Positions 18,709-27,194 of a stretch of DNA of 27,194 nucleotides are shown one piece after another. Every line of letters begins with the position of its first letter. Position 1 is the first letter of the stretch. The notes beneath the pieces were generated by a model. It saw nothing but the letters and a program-made list of their open reading frames with translations, was not told the DNA's origin and did no database searches. The translations under genes were made by a program, and so were the position numbers. The stretch comes from Roridomyces roridus (lineage: Eukaryota > Basidiomycota > Agaricomycetes > Agaricales > Mycenaceae). The stretch spans positions 1 to 27,194 of the forward strand of contig JARKIF010000339.1 in assembly GCA_029378245.1 (NCBI GenBank). Direction: 5' to 3'.

Positions 18709-18933
18709 AGTCGACTTTTTACCAGCATCATGATGTGTACATATGTTTTCCCTACTCTGCGGGAATTTGCGCTCTCTTCCGCGTGTTTCCGTTCTCATTC
18801 GGCTCACACGCTCCGTTAGCGTTGGCGGTATCTGCACAGAGCCGCGGTTCGCACTGGACCGAGACCCTGCACGAGAACAGTGCCGCAACATGTCTGTGGA
18901 GGACAAGACGGATTGAACGAGCCCAAGAGTCTT

Positions 18934-19217
18934 CAGCCGAGCCTTTGGCCGGATGCACACGATTTCCGATTCGGAGGATCCCCCATATTGTCTCCATCGC
19001 CGCATATTGCACAACAATTCATCGATATAATCATTGGTTTTCTTCATGCATCGCCGGCATCCCTCGCCGCCTGCGCGTTCATGTCGCATGCCTGGCAACC
19101 CACCGCTCAATTCCACTTGTTCGGCGATGTGAGAATCTCCCCCGACGTCGACAAACGCGTCCGGCCGTCTCTGACGTGGATGTTCTGTCGCGGTGAACAC
19201 CGCACAGTTTACACCGG
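18934..19217 (+). pseudogene. F-box-like domain protein fragment
   Basis: F-box proteins of mushrooms couple substrates to SCF ubiquitin ligases. In one plus-strand frame, about 18999-19120 encodes HIAQQFIDIIIGFLHASPAS followed by LAACAFMSHAW and QFHLFGDVRI. This fits the F-box-like consensus of agaricomycetes (hydrophobic helix, D-x-I-I, L-x-A-C-A-x-V-S-x-x-W, HLF). No in-frame ATG precedes it: an ATG at 18890 meets a stop after eight codons in a neighbouring frame. The usual 300-400 residues of the C-terminal part are absent because the foldback element starts at 19218. GATGTGAGA after HLF could be a splice donor, so an intron cannot be excluded. It is called a fragment for those reasons. 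Confidence 0.6.
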
Positions 19218-19513
19218 AGGCAGAGTACGGCGCACTTGAAAATCAAGTGCGTCCAATGCATGTACTTCGCACCTGTGAAGACAGTGAACAAAGAGTAGAC
19301 AAAGTCTCTTGGGTCGACAAAGAGCAGACAAAGAGGAGACAAAGGGCAGGCAAAGATTCCCGCCACCCCAAGAATGTTTGCCTGCCCTTTGTCTCCCCTT
19401 TGTCTGCTCTTTGTCTGTGCAAAGAACTTTGTCTACTCTTCATTACCTGTTGTACCAACTGCAAAGTACATGCATTGGACGCACCTGGCCTTCAAGTGCA
19501 TCGTACTTTGCCT
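19218..19513. mobile_element. foldback (hairpin) element with ACAAAG array
   Basis: Two inverted arms of 137 bp each (19218-19354 and 19377-19513) surround a 22-bp loop. The outer ends pair AGGCARAGTACG with CGTACTTTGCCT, and the inner ends pair GGGCAGGCAAA with TTTGCCTGCCC. The left arm has five ACAAAG hexamers and the right arm four on the opposite strand. There is no coding capacity; the open frames rich in Leu, Cys and Pro are by-products of the repeats. No clear target duplication was found. It may have interrupted the F-box gene. Confidence 0.85.
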
Positions 19514-20960
19514 TGTGATGTCTGCGAATTTGAGAAGGCGCACGTTGATACTCCAATGTACCCATAGAGAATAATTGGTACGGAGGTGGATCTCAGTCGA
19601 CCCCTATAAAATTTATTCCGACCAATGCCTCCCACCGTGTTGCCTCCCCGCAGCGAGCGCAACATAACATTATGGATATAGATAGTCCCTCACCATGACC
19701 CTAAAAGCAAGCATGCTTTCGAGCTGCGTCAAACTGCGCGTTTCAAAACAGTTCTTCTGTTTTATAACTGCTTCAAAGGTCGCTGTCGTCATCGCCGTTG
19801 TGTGTTATTCCTTTACGCCAATTATTGGCCGGCCTAACCTTTGCTGTTTATTTTTCCAGCACATTTTTCTCTGAGGTTCTTTTCGCCTTGGCCTACGTAT
19901 CCTCGTGTCGTGTGCATACCACATCCTGGCTCAACCGTCACTTATCGGGGGCCGTCACAAATTCCGGATCTCAGCATAAATCCTAGCGGGACTGAGAACG
20001 GCATGCTTGCTTCCGCCCAGGCTTATTTTGGTGCGTCTTGCGTTCCCAGTACGTCTTCACCTGCGTACCTTCAATTTTTTCTTTGCACCTACACATATGC
20101 CTCGTTCATTTGGGTACTTAAATGAACCACACATATAGCTAGTTCGTATGTTCTCGGCAATCATGATTGATGCCGATGGCTTTCCTCCTCCGTCATGTCG
20201 ACTGGGACGAACTCGGCGTGTCATGGGCATAGGATGCCTGAAGGCTGAACGTTGATCCAACAAGTCTTTCATGGTCGAACTCAATATTCCGCCAGGTGGA
20301 CGGACGGACGCACTCGTGACTCGATCTGGCCGTACGGCGCTTGAGCCTTTTCTCTCTCCTCACCGGCCACCGGTCAAACACCCCTGCTGCATGTAGTTTC
20401 CCCCGGTTTGGGCCTTACCTCCTGCATTCTGTGGCCGCCCCTCTTCCGCCTTACTAGTCCTGGCTTCCGACGTCCACCACAACTTTCACGCTTTCATCCT
20501 CATCAGCGAACGGTGCTAGGGCATTCAGGTCAAACTTTGCTTCTCGGGCAGGCCGGCCACTTATTCGAGCAATTAACCTCGCGGCTACATCTCAAAAACC
20601 CAAAAATTACGACCTTCCAATGTCCAAGTGCATTCCCGTATTCAGGGGAAATAATTGGGGTTCATCCCGAATACTTCATCGCGAATAAACGTGTGCACTC
20701 TATAGACCCCTGGATTTCAGAAAATTCAACACCGCTGCGATCTTCTCGTCACCGTGCCACGGGTGCCGTCGAGCCGTGGCCACTGTCACGGCGAACAATC
20801 CTACCGTAACGATGGGCGGCTCCATTGTGCGCGCCATTGATAAAGGGTTCCCATTACTTCCTGCACCCGTACTAAGTACGGGCGGAGATCGCGGACACGA
20901 ATCGTACGCTTATGCGCATAAAACGTACGACACGGATTCTGGCTCTCCTTCCTGCCACCA
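19514..20960. other. 1.4 kb without a supported gene
   Basis: Several frames of 60-130 codons are present, the longest at 20408-20809 on the plus strand, but none shows a domain. A good branch point and acceptor (GGCCTAAC to TTTTTCCAG, about 19830-19860) suggests an intron end, yet I found no matching donor with a convincing reading frame. The stretch CCTATAAAATT near 19603 could be a TATA box. A small palindrome, CCCGTACTAAGTACGGG, lies near 20866. The right end should hold the promoter of the secreted-protein gene. Confidence 0.4.
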
Positions 20961-21607
20961 ATGCATCTCAAGACCCTCAGTTTCGCCCTTCTCAGCTTGA
21001 TCTCTGCCGGCCGCGCGCACGAATCCTCGCAGTACCCTTACGTACCCAACGACCTCCAGTGCGCGGAAGGATCTCTCCCCACCTTCGTCCACAACAGCTA
21101 CACGTATATCGCGCCCCTGGACAAGTTCACGAACATCACCGGGTCGTTCTTCAACATCGCGTGGGAGGTACGTATTGCGCACATTTAATCCACTTCGCCG
21201 GTCGCTGATCGGCCTGTAGGGCGGATGCCCCGCCACCGTCACAACGGGCACAGACAACGTCCCGGGCGCGACGCGGGGGGGCCCTGCCTCGGCGGCACCT
21301 TCAACGACATGCTGACGATGTACAGTGCGCACCCTGACGCGCTTCATACACGTACCACGGGGCCCCGTACACATGATTCACGTCCCCGGGTCAGCCACCC
21401 TTGCATTGGGACGCGTACGCGGAGACGATGCGGTTCGAGAGCATCTGCGGCGGCCAGGCCACCTACGTTGACTTCATCTCGTACATCTGCTCCAAGGACC
21501 AGATCGCCACGTATACTGGGTGGTCCGAGCTCCATGTGGTTTCGATGCAGGCCATCGCAGGGGCGATTGGGGCGCCCATTCTTGCGGGGGATTGTCCGGG
21601 TGCGTAG
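20961..21607 (+). pseudogene. small secreted cysteine-containing protein, probably broken
   Basis: The ATG at 20961 opens a clear signal peptide (MHLKTLSFALLSLISAGRA, cleavage likely after the last Ala). Exon 1 ends at 21167, followed by a 52-bp GT-AG intron (21168-21219) and exon 2 beginning GGCPATVTTGTDNVPGATRG. The mature part has about six cysteines and an N-glycosylation site (NIT). Coding-like sequence continues to HWDAYAETMRFESICGG and GAPILAGDCPG near 21600. Three lesions separate these blocks: a G7 run at 21275-21281 that loses one base of frame, another frame change near 21342, and an in-frame TGA at 21374-21376. The first two could be sequencing errors; the stop is harder to explain. 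I do not recognise a function. It would act outside the cell if made. Confidence 0.55.
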
Positions 21608-22138
21608 TCTCGAATTCACGGGCTATTCAGGACCTGACATTCTGCGAAAGCGGCGGAATGTAAGAACTAATTGGCCGTCTCGGTCCAATCACCGCCGCAT
21701 CGCCGCTGCGTCGTTTTCGTACGTCCTGGGCTTTATGCCGCTGTCAATTGGATTACCCTTTGAGGCAGTTGGCCGTACACTCTCAAATATCTTTCAAATT
21801 CCGTTATCCTCTACTACACCCGCCGCATCGGGTTGGCAACATGCGAAACACACTTTCCTTCCGTTGCGCCACGGACTTGTGTATTTCGACGTCCTGATCA
21901 AATCCCGGGAGTGGGGCTCCAAGAGTCAGAACCCCGGACGCCCGAGTTGTTACTGACCGCAGTGACCGGCTGTCAATTCCAAAGATAAATTAGACAACTG
22001 AATGACCTACAGGGGATGGTCGTAATCATGCAGTGAAGGGCAAGTGGTTTCGCTAAGATACCGCAGCTCATATACGGCCTTCCCGTAAAATCGAGTGCCA
22101 CTAGCGAGAGAATCAGAAAAAAACGACCCATGCATACC
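21608..22138. other. no gene seen
   Basis: One plus-strand frame crosses 21225-21956 but is only in part the coding frame of the secreted protein, and beyond 21608 it has no motif. No repeat partner was found in the window. Confidence 0.4.
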
Positions 22139-22260
22139 TTAGCCTGGAATCGAACTAGGAGCTCGCGCAATATCAAGACAAGGTCGTATCCGATTTGTTG
22201 AATGAGGGCGCGAATCTTTCGCAACCAAAATTCGTGCCCGGAAGACTTTGAATAAGGGGT
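22139..22260 (-). repeat. tRNA-like repeat, copy S1 (degenerate)
   Basis: The minus strand carries a T-arm-like sequence CCTAGTTCGATTCCAGG (22143-22159) with one stem mismatch. Upstream on that strand are ATTCGCGCCCTCATTCAA and CTTGTCTTGAT blocks, similar in order to copy S4. It has no intact acceptor stem. Confidence 0.5.
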
Positions 22261-22377
22261 GCGAAATCCCGGGTTAGATTCAGACTTACGCACAGAAAGG
22301 TCGAATCACCAGCCGCAACGAAATACCAGTCGATGTCGACACAATCTGCCAGTGCTTAAACACATCCGACCGTGGGT

Positions 22378-23030
22378 CTTACGCATAGTGTTGGGAAAGT
22401 TCGGTTCAGTTCGGTTCAGAGGTTTTTTTCCCGAACCCCGAACCTGAACTTCGGTTCAGGTTCAGACATTTGCCGAACCTTGAACCTGAACTCGAGTTCA
22501 GGTTCGGTTCAGGTTCGAACTCGGTTCGAACCCTGATTTTGTCCCCGCCCAAAAATATCAAATTTTGAGAGAAGGAAAGCAAAAATCAGAACTGTGTGTA
22601 TACCGGCCTTGTCATTTGCTCATCTCCCATGGTCATTCAGGCCATCCAGACCACTAGAATCATAATCCAGAGCAGCTGTCAATCACGTGTTGAGGCCTTA
22701 TTCCAATCAAACATGTAATGTACAACACTCAACAGCTATTTGTACCCAATGTGCACTCGGAAATGGTTATACCATGTTATATCATTGAATTTGTGAGGTC
22801 ATGGCGACTGAAATGCACCCCAAGATGGCTGAAATCACTCAGAAAAATGGTATTTCGGTTCGGGGTTCGGTTCAGTTCAGCAAAAAATATTTTGGCCCGA
22901 ACCCCGAACCTGAACTTTGGTTCAGGTTCAGGGATTTGCCGAACCTTGAACCTGAACTTCGTGTTCAGTTCGGTTCGGTTCGAGTTCGAACCGAAAGTCT
23001 GAACCGAACTTTCCCACCACTACTTACGCA
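22378..23030. repeat. 8-bp target-site duplication CTTACGCA
   Basis: CTTACGCA occurs at 22378-22385 and at 23023-23030, directly outside the inverted ends of the 22386-23022 element. Length 8 is the hallmark of hAT insertion. Confidence 0.9.
22386..23022. mobile_element. non-autonomous hAT element (637 bp)
   Basis: Terminal repeats start TAGTGTTGGGAAAGTTCGGT at the left and mirror this at the right with one mismatch near the tip (CCACCACTA). Subterminal regions (about 22400-22530 and 22855-23010) are packed with GGTTCAGGTTC / GAACCTGAAC modules in both orientations. No transposase reading frame is present. The ends (TAGTG-TGGGAAA) and the 8-bp duplication identify the hAT superfamily. Whether the hAT relic at 385-1392 belongs to the same family cannot be told, because its termini are lost. 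Confidence 0.92.
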
Positions 23031-23061
23031 GCGCAGAAAAAGAAACAGCTATCCCCGACAT

Positions 23062-23085
23062 GACCCAGCCTGGAGTCAAACCAGG
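23062..23085 (-). repeat. tRNA-like repeat, copy S2 (T-arm and acceptor remnant)
   Basis: The minus strand has CCTGGTTTGACTCCAGG (23069-23085) followed by CTGGGTC, the same 3' half as in copies S3-S5. The 5' half is not recognisable. Confidence 0.55.
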
Positions 23086-23161
23086 CCTAATTCGCATTGT
23101 AGGCCAATGTATCAACGCGTGGGAGAAGCAGGTGCGAGCCGTCCGCCACGGTCTGGTAAAA

Positions 23162-23262
23162 ATGGCGCGGCAGGCGCGGCACTGACGCGCATTGACGCGG
23201 CTGTGACGCGCATTGACGCGGCAGTGACGCGGCGTGACGCGGCCATCGGCGCGCCGCCTCCT
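23162..23262 (+). repeat. TGACGCG minisatellite, cluster 1
   Basis: A degenerate tandem array of about 10-bp units built on TGACGCG(C/G), such as TGACGCGCAT and TGACGCGGC, grading into GGCGCGG units at both sides. About seven units are seen. It lies just after the S2 tRNA-like repeat. Confidence 0.85.
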
Positions 23263-23381
23263 ACTTCCGATATATCATTCTCCTCGTCTCAGAAACTGTT
23301 CGTGCGAGGTATACTAGTTCCAATACATCATTCAGAGTCGAAAAATCCAGTGCCAAAATTTGAGACTTTCCAACCTCAACC

Positions 23382-23407
23382 GTCACTAATTAGTGCTAAT
23401 TAGTGAC
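23382..23407. repeat. 26-bp interrupted palindrome
   Basis: GTCACTAATTAG, two bases, then its exact reverse complement CTAATTAGTGAC. It could form a 12-bp hairpin or be a dyad site. No adjacent gene is recognised, so its role is unknown. Confidence 0.85.
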
Positions 23408-23409
23408 TT

Positions 23410-25480
23410 ATATTTACTCTTTTGTGTTGCTTAAGAGGTGCTGAAATACGAACCTTAGTCGATTTATCCTCCAGGTATATCCCTCCACATGAAAACATTC
23501 AAAATACAGACCGCCTGTCTCGGCCTGGGTACTGGGAACTCAGGTCACGGTTTTCCATGTCTGCGGAGGATGATTCGATCCCGGAATTTGTTCCAACACA
23601 GTTTCGATGATGAGTCCCATTGTAAATGACTGAATCTCTGAGAATAATTCAGTCTTAATCATCCAATACTGATTGTCTAAGTCCAAGTCCACTTAGTACA
23701 GCGCGTATCATCATCCGTTTTCGTTCGAAGGTATCCAGTCACAGGTGTATATTCCTTCAGGATTTCCGCTTGGTATGTGGAGGAAAGACTGATCTTTTTT
23801 TCACTTTGCAGAGTGACGAGGTCCTACATTATCAAGCAATGTGATTTACAGTACGCAGATGCATGGAACTAGTCTCGAATTGTTGGCTGCCATCCTACCA
23901 CCACTCGGTCTTCAAGTTCGCGAGTCGATCAGGTCACACATTTTGAGAATGTTGGACAGCACTGGTTTCTCTCCGTGTAAAGGCAAATGCGATCATTCTA
24001 TGTAGGTATGTACTCCAGTTCCTAATCCGTTTCACGAATTCCTCTGTCCAAAGAAGATTCCATCCACCTCAGCTCGAATATTTCAACTTCCCTAGAAACC
24101 TGACAACACACTGAGCACATGTTCGGACTGGGAGTTTGGTCACTCTGAAGGCAAGCTTCCAGTCAAATACTCAAGAGAACATCATTGCTCGCGAAGCATG
24201 TAAATGCCCGAGAATGAACTATTTGAGCTGCCACGCGACGTGCACAAGTACAAGTAAAGCCTGGCAGAGGCTGTTTAGACTTGCCTGTGATTCCAACATC
24301 AATTCTATCCATGCGCCGAAACAAAAGGTTTAATTGAAATACGAGGTGGCCAATGGGTTGGCAGGTTAGTAAGGTGTGTATGTATCTATTCAGGCGTCGA
24401 CCATTCTTCACGCATTAGCCTTGTCTGGATCCATCGTTATATAGAGCCTGACTGAGAAAAACTGGCTGAGCGACCGGCTAGATCTAACATCAACGCAAAT
24501 TCTACACGGGAATATAGTGTGCGTTACAGTCGACATTCAGTTTTACGCCGGGGGTGTATCTGCTGCACAGCAGATATACTCATGCTTCTTGGTGAATTCC
24601 TTTGTACACTCGTATCTCGGGGATGTTCTAGCCAACTTAACAATAGGCAGATGGAATTCCGATTCATACTGCCTTTCCATGCATGCTGAAACCACCACAT
24701 ATATGTACCTCATTGTCGTCACTCCCGAGTAGGTTGAACTTGTCAGAGTCTGATTCAATATCGAAATTCGCTACATCCCAGGCCGCCTGCTGCTCTCATA
24801 CAAAACACAACTTGAACACGTATCAAATATATTCGTTGATGATATGTGGGTTGAATTTCGCTGGTGTTTCTAGTGTATAGTCGAACGAGCACCCAAGTCG
24901 AGATGTGCTACTCAGGGCTGTGAGTATCCACCCGCTTGAACCTATGCAGCGGCCTCTCCACTGTCCATATCAGAGATTTCAAGCAGGAGCATACACCCTA
25001 CTTCACGGCCGGATAATATCACCACCATATTTGTCGGAAGCCAAGTAGGGATATGACAAAAGGAAAGTTTGAGACCTTTATGTTGGACAGGGAGATTGCA
25101 TTTGTGCACAACTCAACCACGCTGGGCTGACTGGACATAATGAACAAGCTGGGTTCTGATATTTCAGCAAGCGAGGCAATGTTTTTAAAACTACTAGTGT
25201 TACCGGCACAGCAGATGAAAATTGCTTTATATTACGCCTCCAGAGAATTCAATATTTCAGAGGGGCTTCAGGCCGTGAATTATACCATTGGGGGTTGATC
25301 CATCCAATTTACATTTAGTTGCAACTCGAAATGCAAGACAGATGTAGCTGGCATTTGAACCGTGGAAATATGACACCGGATCTAATTGATACGGTCCTGG
25401 ACGTCCAGAACCGCTCCTTCACTAAGAGGAGTGTGTATTAGGATTGATGAGCATTGTATGATGCATCCAGATGGACAACT
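23410..25480. other. 2 kb AT-richer stretch without a supported gene
   Basis: No frame longer than about 80 codons and no domain is found on either strand. The base composition is clearly more AT-rich than the gene regions. The minus-strand frames at 24163-24411 and 24543-24758 are the longest but end without plausible splice continuation. This may be an old decayed repeat or gene. Confidence 0.4.
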
Positions 25481-25499
25481 ATGATTATATACGCCCGTA

Positions 25500-25640
25500 G
25501 GAGACTGCCGCGCATTGACGCGGCGGTGGCTGTGTTGACGCGGCAATGACGCGCACCGGCGCGGTACTGGCGCGCGTTGACGCGGCATCGACGCGCACTG
25601 ACGCGGAGGCTGACGCGGCACCGGCGCGGCAGCCAGCCAA
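25500..25640 (+). repeat. TGACGCG minisatellite, cluster 2
   Basis: Tandem degenerate units TTGACGCGGC, TGACGCGCAC, CGGCGCGG and TGACGCGGAGGC, about twelve in all, in the same orientation as cluster 1. The Arg/Pro-rich open frames across it are by-products of the repeat. Confidence 0.85.
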
Positions 25641-25884
25641 ATACAAGGCACCTTTGAACGTCTCAACAAGCGTTAAAAGGGCCTCTTGCATGATTTAAAT
25701 GGGGGTTAAGCGTGAGAACATAAGGAACTAATGGGGCGAGGCGGATATCTGAACTTTCATCCTGAAGGACTTGAAACTAGACCCAAACATTGTAAGTTTA
25801 TGCTAACCCTGCGTTTCGATATCCTGAGCACAATTTGCGACGCGTTCCTACCTTCAAAATACCAGCACCAAGTTCGAAAAAGTG

Positions 25885-25955
25885 CCACGTCAATGTCGCG
25901 CCGGTGCGCGCCGGTGCCGCGTCAGTGCGCGTCAATGCGCCTGCCGCGTCAATTT
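25885..25955 (-). repeat. TGACGCG minisatellite, cluster 3 (inverted)
   Basis: The same unit in reverse complement (CGCGTCA, GCGCGTCAATGCG, CGCCGGTG). With cluster 2 it forms a loose inverted pair about 245 bp apart. Confidence 0.8.
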
Positions 25956-26316
25956 CTCCGGACCGGTCCGCCACTGGGTCGTATTCGCACTACAAACATG
26001 TTGAATAACCGAGGACATTGCGGGCTGAGGAATTCGAAGCGCGGACGCGAACGGGCAAAAATGACGTTAGATGGCGCATGCATGGAGTTCCGTAGAACTG
26101 GGGTTGGAATTCATGTACGAGATGCAGGTGGGGATTGGGCCGTCCATTATTCGCTCTAAGCGCTCAGAAGTTGTTTCGACGAGATGGCAGGTGTTACTTG
26201 CAATATTAATATCTTCCCTGTCATAATTCGGAGTGTATCTGGAATTGAATTTGAATTTGGAAGGAACGAGAGTCAGAAAGAAAAACAGTGCGGTTGACTT
26301 CACCTGTCCGATATTA
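25956..26316. other. no gene seen
   Basis: A plus-strand frame of 142 codons (25731-26159) begins before and runs through minisatellite cluster 3 and shows no motif. Nothing else is supported. Confidence 0.4.
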
Positions 26317-26353
26317 GTATTGAAGGCGGGGGCGATGCGTTCACCACCAGGTC
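26317..26353 (-). repeat. tRNA-like repeat, 5' half only (S6)
   Basis: The minus strand reads GACCTGGTGGTGAACGCATC followed by GCCCCCGCCTTCAATAC, nearly identical to the 5' half of copy S4. It is preceded on that strand by CTTTATAGGAATAA, a block shared by the other copies. The T-arm half is missing. Confidence 0.65.
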
Positions 26354-26496
26354 TTATTCCTATAAAGCAGACGGCGGATCGGTGGGGGTGAATACGGAAT
26401 GAGGAAATCACGTATCATAGCCGCTCCCTTTCGGGCGCAAATTTTGAGGGCGCAGCATGCGCTGGAGGAGACGAAAAACATTGTGTTAATTCCTAT

Positions 26497-26584
26497 GGCC
26501 TAGCCTGGAGTCGAACCAGGGATTGCTGCCTTACACTTGGCGCAATCAAGAGCATGAGGGGCAGGGGCTCTCCGCTACTAGGTC
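26497..26584 (-). repeat. tRNA-like repeat, copy S3
   Basis: On the minus strand a 5' GACCTAG can pair with a 3' CTAGGCC (6 of 7 pairs). A perfect T-arm CCTGG-TTCGACT-CCAGG (26504-26520) stands just before the 3' strand. The total is 88 nt. A GATTGC/GCAATC stem is visible in the middle, but no convincing anticodon arm or D-arm, so it is not called a functional tRNA. Confidence 0.65.
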
Positions 26585-26796
26585 GTATTCCTACAAAGTG
26601 GAGGGTGAATGGAGAGAGTGGGGAAATTGCGTACCATCCAGTTAAACAAGCACCTGCGCGTCCTCATCGCCATGTGTTGAAATTTTGTAGGAGAGTAACG
26701 TAAACAAGGTGTTGGAGTTTGAGGGAATAAGCGGTGAGTCGGAATTTGGCACGGTGGCCGAAAAAGTATAGGAAACACCATTGGAGGAATATCCAT

Positions 26797-26887
26797 GACC
26801 CAGCCTGGAGTCGGACCAGGAACTCCCTCAACACAAGAGGACGGACACTGGTATTGAAGGCGGGCGCGATGCGTTCACCACCAGGTC
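26797..26887 (-). repeat. tRNA-like repeat, copy S4
   Basis: 91 nt on the minus strand: 5' GACCTGG, a GTGA/TCGC possible D-stem, a possible anticodon arm TCCTC-TTGTGTT-GAGGG (GTG in the loop), T-arm CCTGG-TCCGACT-CCAGG with a C for T in the T-loop, and 3' CTGGGTC. The extra ~17 nt before the anticodon-like arm do not fit a normal tRNA. It is best read as a tRNA-derived short repeat. Confidence 0.65.
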
Positions 26888-26977
26888 TTTTTCTACAAAG
26901 TGTACTTTGAATAAATGCTGTGGAATTCAAACTTGACCGCGCGCGCAAAAAATGAAAGATGTCACAAGCATCGCCAT

Positions 26978-27071
26978 GACCTAGCCTGGAGTCGAACCAG
27001 GAGTACTAGTCCTGCCTGCAGCGATCGCAGGCAGACTATGGGAAGTAGGTACGGCCGTCCAATACCAGGTC
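26978..27071 (-). repeat. tRNA-like repeat, copy S5
   Basis: 94 nt on the minus strand: 5' GACCTGG, 3' CTAGGTC and a perfect T-arm CCTGG-TTCGACT-CCAGG (26985-27001). The middle contains a strong hairpin GCCTGC-GATC-GCAGGC-like palindrome in place of an anticodon arm. CTTCATAGGAATAA precedes it on that strand as in S6. Confidence 0.65.
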
Positions 27072-27194
27072 TTATTCCTATGAAGTAGACTTTAAATAAA
27101 TGCCGTAGACAAACCGTAGGCGCACGTACCAGCCGAATCTTGGTAGATATTTGTCATGGTTCCAACTTGACATTGATTTTGCGCGCGCTGAATC
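27072..27194. other. no feature seen at window end
   Basis: Only the conserved lead-in of tRNA-like copy S5 (AGTAGACTTTAAATAAATGC) is recognisable; the rest is unassigned. Confidence 0.4.

Noticed and set aside
19079..19574. Leu/Cys/Pro-rich frames across the foldback element
   Set aside because: They result from translating the ACAAAG/CTTTGT repeats.
20408..20809. 133-codon plus-strand frame as a gene
   Set aside because: No domain, signal or splice structure, and a neighbouring frame is equally open.
24543..24758. 71-codon minus-strand frame as an exon
   Set aside because: No motif and no plausible splice sites linking it to other frames.
1..27194. CRISPR array or prokaryotic defence system
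   Set aside because: Spliceosomal introns and fungal gene families show nuclear fungal DNA; the tandem repeats lack unique equal-length spacers.

Overview
This is nuclear DNA of a filamentous fungus, most likely an agaricomycete basidiomycete. The evidence is short spliceosomal introns of 44-54 bp, a FunK1-type fungal protein kinase, an F-box-like fragment typical of mushroom genomes, and a dense mix of nested transposable elements. No rRNA, CRISPR or bacterial-type operon is visible.

Layout. 1-1392: C-terminal half of a decayed hAT transposase (minus strand). 1393-8047: a rearranged Ty3/Gypsy retrotransposon without visible LTRs. It is a 2.4-kb inverted duplication of reverse transcriptase-RNase H-integrase (arms 1393-3789 and 5456-7851) around a gag-protease segment. 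On the minus strand integrase and gag are fused in one open frame in permuted order. 8048-11271: degenerate direct repeats (called X, Y and Z here) without genes. 11272-15672: a 4.4-kb element with 656/675-bp, almost identical terminal inverted repeats (TIRs), described below. 15971-16224: a small TIR element flanked by TA. 16499-18708: FunK1 kinase gene with one homopolymer frameshift. 18934-19217: F-box-like fragment. 19218-19513: perfectly symmetric foldback element rich in ACAAAG. 20961-21607: a secreted-protein gene that looks broken. 22386-23022: a non-autonomous hAT element with a perfect 8-bp target duplication. 22139-27090: scattered tRNA-like repeats and three clusters of a GC-rich TGACGCG minisatellite, with no convincing gene.

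The most interesting object is the 11272-15672 element. Its right TIR contains a TATA box, an ATG with a five-codon first exon, a GT donor and a 97-bp intron. The intron's AG acceptor lies three bases short of the inner TIR boundary. Splicing joins exon 1 in frame to a PIF1-family helicase (8 exons, about 540 aa, with a PCNA-binding-like PIP motif). A third, diverged internal copy of the TIR sits upstream of a C2H2 zinc-finger gene and supplies the same parts: TATA, five-codon exon, donor and acceptor, again in frame. The left TIR carries the same cassette, which reads into a 24-codon open frame. The TIR therefore looks like a portable promoter, start codon and splice-donor module that expresses whatever lies next to it.

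Many frame breaks in otherwise good genes fall in homopolymer runs (T8/T7, G5/G4, A2/A3, A8, C9, G7). Either these are recent slippage mutations or the assembly has homopolymer errors. Gene and pseudogene calls here should be read with that in mind.
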